A stretch of 8,019 nucleotides of DNA, from positions 1 to 8,019 of the forward strand of contig JAOPZP010000294.1 of NCBI GenBank assembly GCA_025964055.1. The letters run 5' to 3'. The notes under the pieces are model-generated. The model was given only the letters and a program-made list of their open reading frames with translations. It had not been told where the DNA came from and made no database searches. The translations under genes and the position numbers were made by a program. Shown piece after piece: positions 5,793 to 8,019 of the stretch. This stretch comes from Conexibacter sp. (lineage in GTDB: Bacteria > Actinomycetota > Thermoleophilia > Solirubrobacterales > Solirubrobacteraceae). Positions within the stretch are counted from its first letter, which is position 1, and every line of letters begins with the position of its first letter.

Positions 5793-6602
5793 TCAGGTGA
5801 TCAGGCGCTTCTCCATGCGCAGGATCGCGAGGCGCCAGGCGACCAACCCGAAGGCGATCATGAACCCGAGGTGCCAGAAGTCCAGCCAGTGGAAGCCGAA
5901 GACGGCGTCGCGGACCAGCTGCACGCAGTGGTAGAGCGGGTTGACGTTGGCCAGGATCCGCGCCCACTGCGGCAGCCCCGAGATCGGGAAGAACGTCCCG
6001 GCGACCAGGAACAGCGGCGTGATGACCGTCGAGGTCACGTAGCTGAAGTTGTCGATGGACTTCATGACCGCCGAGATCAGGATCCCGAACGACGCCCAGC
6101 CGAAGCCCGCCAGGAACGCGATGAACGGCACCAGCAGCATGCCCCACGACGGGTTGAGCCCGAACACGATCGCCACGAGCATCGGCACGCAGCCGAACAC
6201 GCCCGCGCGGGCGGCGATCCACAGGGCCTCGCCGGTCACCAGCTCCTCGGTGTCGACCGGCGCGGCGAGGATCGCGTCGTAGGTCTTCTGATAGCTGTAC
6301 TTGACGAACGTCCCGAACATCGCCGGGAAGACCGACGAGAACAGCACCGCGGTGGCGACCGTGCCGGTGCCGACGAACTGGACGTAGTCGAGGCCGTTGA
6401 CCTTGGACACCAACGAGCCGAAGCCGAAGCCGAAGGCGATGAGGTAGATCGTCGGCTCGACGGTCGACGAGAACGCCGACGCGCGCCAGTAGGACCCGAA
6501 GTTGACGAACTCGCGCACGAGGACGCCGGTCAGCGCGGCGCGGTCCAGGCGGCGGGGACGACCACGGCTCGTGCGGCGGGAGGGCAGGGCGGGGGCGGCC
6601 AT
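5793..6602 (-). CDS. ABC-2 type transporter permease (NodJ/DrrB-like)
   Basis: This 269-residue integral membrane protein would form the export channel driven by the ATPase encoded just upstream. Six hydrophobic segments can be seen, roughly at residues 44-64, 78-98, 128-148, 154-178, 187-205 and 243-262. The family signature PLFLVAGTFFPISGLPQW (196-213) followed by NPLYHCVQLVRD (221-232) is typical of NodJ/DrrB-type ABC-2 permeases. The stretch QKTYDAILAAPVDTEELVTGE (105-125) fits the cytoplasmic coupling loop. The N terminus is basic (RRTSRGRPRR). The ATG at 6602 is chosen because it overlaps the ATPase stop in TGATG and has GAGGAG 8 nt upstream; the open frame extends further upstream but only as antisense shadow of the ATPase gene. 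The substrate is unknown: relatives export drugs, lipo-oligosaccharides and wall precursors, and nothing nearby identifies the cargo. Confidence 0.9.
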   Translation of the reverse strand: MAAPALPSRRTSRGRPRRLDRAALTGVLVREFVNFGSYWRASAFSSTVEPTIYLIAFGFGFGSLVSKVNGLDYVQFVGTGTVATAVLFSSVFPAMFGTFVKYSYQKTYDAILAAPVDTEELVTGEALWIAARAGVFGCVPMLVAIVFGLNPSWGMLLVPFIAFLAGFGWASFGILISAVMKSIDNFSYVTSTVITPLFLVAGTFFPISGLPQWARILANVNPLYHCVQLVRDAVFGFHWLDFWHLGFMIAFGLVAWRLAILRMEKRLIT

Positions 6603-7504
6603 CAGGCGATCTCCTCGCCCGTCAACAATACGAAGACGTCTTCCAGGTTGGCCACCCGGCGCTCGCCCTCGGGGGCATCGCCGTCGAGGTCCTCGGCCCG
6701 CAGGATCGTCACCGACGTGCCGGTGCGGCGCGTCGGCCAGCCGTGCCCCTGGGCGACCTCCTCGACCTCGCGCAGGCGCGCCGGCGGCCCGTAGACCTCC
6801 AGCGCCTCGGCGCCCGCGTGCTCGGCGACCAGGTCGCTCGGCCGGCCGACGGCGACCGCCTGGCCGTTGGCGACGACCACGACGGTGTCGGCCAGGCGCT
6901 CGGCCTCCTCGATGTAGTGCGTGGACATGAGGATCGAGGCGCCCTCGGTGCGCAGGCGGTCGATGAGCGCCCACAGCTCCTGGCGGACCTGGGGATCGAG
7001 GCCCACCGTCGGCTCGTCCAGCAGCACGAGCCGCGGCTGGTGCACCAGCGCGCGGGCGATCAGCAGCCGGCGGCGCATGCCGCCCGACAGCTCGTCGACG
7101 CGGGAGCCGCGGCGGTCGCGCAGGTTGGCGACGTCGAGCGCGCGGTCGATCGCCGCCCTGCGCTCGGTGCGCGGGATCCGGTAGAGGTAGGAGAAGACCA
7201 GGAGGTTCTGCTCAACGGTCAGGGTCACGTCGAGGTTGTCGAGCTGGGGCACGACGCCCATCTCGGCGCGCGCGGCCTTCGAGTCCTCGGGCAGCGTGTG
7301 ACCCAGGACCTCGATCTCGCCCTCGTCGGCGATCGCCTGGGCGGTGAGCATCCTGATGGTGGTGGACTTGCCGGCGCCGTTGGGGCCGAGCAGGCCGACG
7401 CAGGTTCCGTCGGGGACCGTGAGGTCGAGGTGGTCGACCGCGGTGACGTCGCCGTAGCGCTTCACCACGCCGCGCAGGCGGATGGCGGGGGAGGGGTCGG
7501 GCAC
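6602..7504 (-). CDS. ABC transporter ATP-binding protein (DrrA/NodI-like)
   Basis: The 300-residue ATPase powers the exporter formed with the permease downstream. All ABC motifs are intact: Walker A GPNGAGKST (40-48), Q-loop Q87 in VVPQLDNLD, signature LSGGM (139-143), Walker B LVLLDEPT (159-166) with catalytic E164, D-loop GLDP (168-171) and switch H196 in STH. Residues about 215-300 form the extra C-terminal region seen in DrrA/CcmA-like ATPases, ending in the characteristic LEDVFVLLTG segment. The start is a GTG at 7504, giving the usual N-terminal distance to Walker A. No proper Shine-Dalgarno sequence is present, but a TAGCGT box lies 8 nt upstream, so the mRNA may be leaderless. It is the first gene of a two-gene operon; the TGATG junction with the permease implies translational coupling and equal production of both subunits. 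Confidence 0.93.
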   Translation of the reverse strand: MPDPSPAIRLRGVVKRYGDVTAVDHLDLTVPDGTCVGLLGPNGAGKSTTIRMLTAQAIADEGEIEVLGHTLPEDSKAARAEMGVVPQLDNLDVTLTVEQNLLVFSYLYRIPRTERRAAIDRALDVANLRDRRGSRVDELSGGMRRRLLIARALVHQPRLVLLDEPTVGLDPQVRQELWALIDRLRTEGASILMSTHYIEEAERLADTVVVVANGQAVAVGRPSDLVAEHAGAEALEVYGPPARLREVEEVAQGHGWPTRRTGTSVTILRAEDLDGDAPEGERRVANLEDVFVLLTGEEIA

Positions 7505-7512
7505 GAGCCTCG

Positions 7513-7518
7513 ACGCTA
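7513..7518 (-). promoter_or_regulatory. Putative -10 box of the ABC exporter operon
   Basis: TAGCGT on the minus strand fits TANNNT and ends 8 nt before the GTG start at 7504, the same geometry as at the yqeY-like gene. No good -35 lies 16-18 bp upstream. A short inverted repeat (CACG/CGTG, 7519-7522 and 7526-7529) overlaps the spacer and could be an operator half-site pair, but it is too short to rely on. Confidence 0.3.
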
Positions 7519-7542
7519 CACGCCGCGTGCGTTAAACGGGCA

Positions 7543-7574
7543 CGGCCCCGAGCAACCGTCGTCGCTCGGGGCCG
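7543..7574 (-). terminator. Strong 11-bp stem-loop upstream of the ABC operon
   Basis: CGGCCCCGAGC (7543-7553) and GCTCGGGGCCG (7564-7574) are perfect inverted repeats with a 10-nt loop, the longest perfect stem with a loop in the window. On the minus strand it is followed by TGCCCGTTT, a weak T-containing tail; on the plus strand no T-rich stretch follows. It could end transcripts entering from the right, including read-through from the gene at 7800 or a small RNA between them, before the ABC promoter. Confidence 0.55.
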
Positions 7575-7799
7575 CATCCGTGGATGTCCCCTCCGGTGGG
7601 AGGCGTATAGGTGGCGAAAGGTCGACTCGCGATCCTTGGCGGTCCCGATGTGACAGGCGCCGCGCTCCCTCCAGAAGCGACGCTCAGTCCAGGGCCGACC
7701 CGTCCGTGGGTCGTATTCGCCTTGTTGACTTCCCTCCTAGTGTCGGCCCGGTCCACGCGGGCTGGAGGGAGGTTCCTCCCCGAACGGACGTCTGTCCGA
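7575..7799. other. Non-coding gap rich in inverted repeats
   Basis: No credible protein gene is seen here; open frames that cross it lack family features and are antisense to, or frame-shifted from, the flanking gene. Pairings seen: CATCC/GGATG (7575-7579 and 7582-7586), CCTCC/GGAGG (7590-7594 and 7599-7603), a nested pair of long-range helices, CTCCCTCCAG with CTGGAGGGAG (7665-7674 and 7762-7771) enclosing GGGCCGAC with GTCGGCCC (7692-7699 and 7742-7749), and CGACCC/GGGTCG (7696-7701 and 7708-7713) as an alternative to the latter. I looked for RNase P, tmRNA, SRP RNA, tRNA and common riboswitch signatures and recognised none. It may be a leader, a small RNA or a terminator cluster. Confidence 0.45.
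7767..7798 (-). terminator. Tandem hairpins just after the stop of the right-edge gene
   Basis: On the minus strand the TGA at 7802-7800 is followed almost at once by CGGAC-AGAC-GTCCG (7798-7785) and then by GGGAGG/CCTCCC inverted repeats (7780-7767). Closely spaced GC hairpins after a stop codon are typical of transcript ends in high-GC bacteria. There is no T-run. The second stem can instead take part in the long-range pairing with 7665-7674. Confidence 0.45.
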
Positions 7800-8019
7800 T
7801 CAGACCTCCGCAAGCCTTGTGGAAAAGGTGCGGATCTGCTGACTGGCCAGCGCGCCCGAGAACACGAAGGGCAGCGTGTGCACGTGCGCCCCCGCCTCGC
7901 GGCGCAGCCGCGCCAGCTGGCCCTGCTGGACGCGCACCCGCGCGCTCGCCGCCCGCGCGGCGTGCTGCAGCGCCGGGCCGACCGCGCCGTCGGCCGCCGC
8001 GACCCGCTCCGCGTCACTC
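7800..8019 (-). CDS. C-terminal fragment, possibly ArsA/GET3-like anion-transporting ATPase (partial)
   Basis: The reading frame enters from the right edge and ends at TGA (7802-7800), giving 72 codons with no start in the window. The end of the protein reads as a charged helix (ARVRVQQGQLARLRREAG) followed by a strand and final helix (HVHTLPFVFSGALASQQIRT, then FSTRLAEV). A helix running into a TLPF(V/L)F segment and a short last helix resembles the C-termini of actinobacterial ArsA/GET3-like P-loop ATPases, but the diagnostic P-loop lies outside the window, so the family name is a guess. Coding status is supported by the strong GC third-position pattern in this frame, the absence of stops and the hairpins right after the stop codon. 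It lies 295 bp upstream of the ABC operon on the same strand and is probably a separate transcript. Confidence 0.6.
   Translation of the reverse strand, partial: SDAERVAAADGAVGPALQHAARAASARVRVQQGQLARLRREAGAHVHTLPFVFSGALASQQIRTFSTRLAEV

Noticed and set aside
5472..6794. 440-codon plus-strand open frame across the ABC permease region
   Set aside because: The translation is Arg/Asp/Glu/His-rich low complexity and antisense to a convincing membrane protein with a family signature.
6603..6974. N-terminal extension of the permease frame into the ATPase gene
   Set aside because: The extension is a shadow of the ATPase in another frame. The ATG at 6602 has a Shine-Dalgarno site and a TGATG junction, and gives the normal family length.
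7715..7740. Minus-strand AGGAGGGAAGTC-like stretch recalling an RNase P RNA conserved region or a Shine-Dalgarno site
   Set aside because: The flanking RNase P signature bases are missing, the gap is too short for that RNA, and no start codon with a coding frame follows.
7725..7743. TTGACT followed by TAGTGT as a plus-strand promoter
   Set aside because: The spacer between the two hexamers is only 7 bp, and a transcript would run antisense into the right-edge gene with no plus-strand gene to serve.
7772..7785. GTTC...GAAC inverted repeat resembling a tRNA T-arm
   Set aside because: The loop lacks the TTCRA pattern and no acceptor, D or anticodon arms can be arranged around it.
7532..8017. 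161-codon minus-strand open frame spanning the structured gap and the right edge
   Set aside because: It is in a different frame from the better-supported right-edge coding frame, is Arg/Ser/Pro-rich without motifs, and runs through hairpins that fit non-coding DNA.

Overview
The window is a compact, very GC-rich stretch of bacterial chromosome. Codon third positions are almost all G or C, GTG starts are common, and genes abut or overlap. A GatB/YqeY-like gene followed by phoH, ybeY and era in one tight block, together with the protein style, suggests a high-GC actinobacterium, most likely of the Thermoleophilia/Solirubrobacterales type. That placement is an inference from gene order and sequence style, not from a marker search.

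Layout: (1) 56-1435 (+) is a type II NADH dehydrogenase-like flavoprotein. Its 3' end overlaps by 26 bp the convergent gene 1410-2426 (-), a secreted NlpC/P60 cell-wall hydrolase. (2) A 75-bp divergent spacer carries a good -10 box (TACAAT) for a four-gene (+) operon: yqeY-like (2502-2930), phoH (2933-3913), ybeY (3910-4317) and era (4364-5254). Its products belong to tRNA/translation quality control, RNA metabolism, 16S rRNA 3'-end processing and 30S assembly. (3) A palindrome-rich 49-bp gap separates era from a convergent small protein of unknown function (5304-5666, -). (4) Next on the (-) strand is a two-gene ABC-2 exporter operon: ATPase (6602-7504) then permease (5793-6602), joined by a TGATG overlap and followed by a GC hairpin. 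(5) A 295-bp non-coding gap (7505-7799) is full of inverted repeats. (6) The right edge holds the C-terminal 72 codons of a (-) strand gene, possibly an ArsA/GET3-like ATPase.

Most genes are ordinary housekeeping genes. The most distinctive features are a partly diverged duplication of the last 36 bp of ybeY, 53 bp downstream, which separates ybeY from era and now carries era's ribosome binding site and start; the structured gap at 7505-7799, which could hide a small RNA, leader or terminator cluster; and a repeated pattern in which the first gene of a unit has a TANNNT box 7-8 nt before its start codon (a leaderless signature), while several downstream genes have Shine-Dalgarno sequences. 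No mobile element, CRISPR array, tRNA or rRNA was seen, and I found no convincing new defence or metabolic system.
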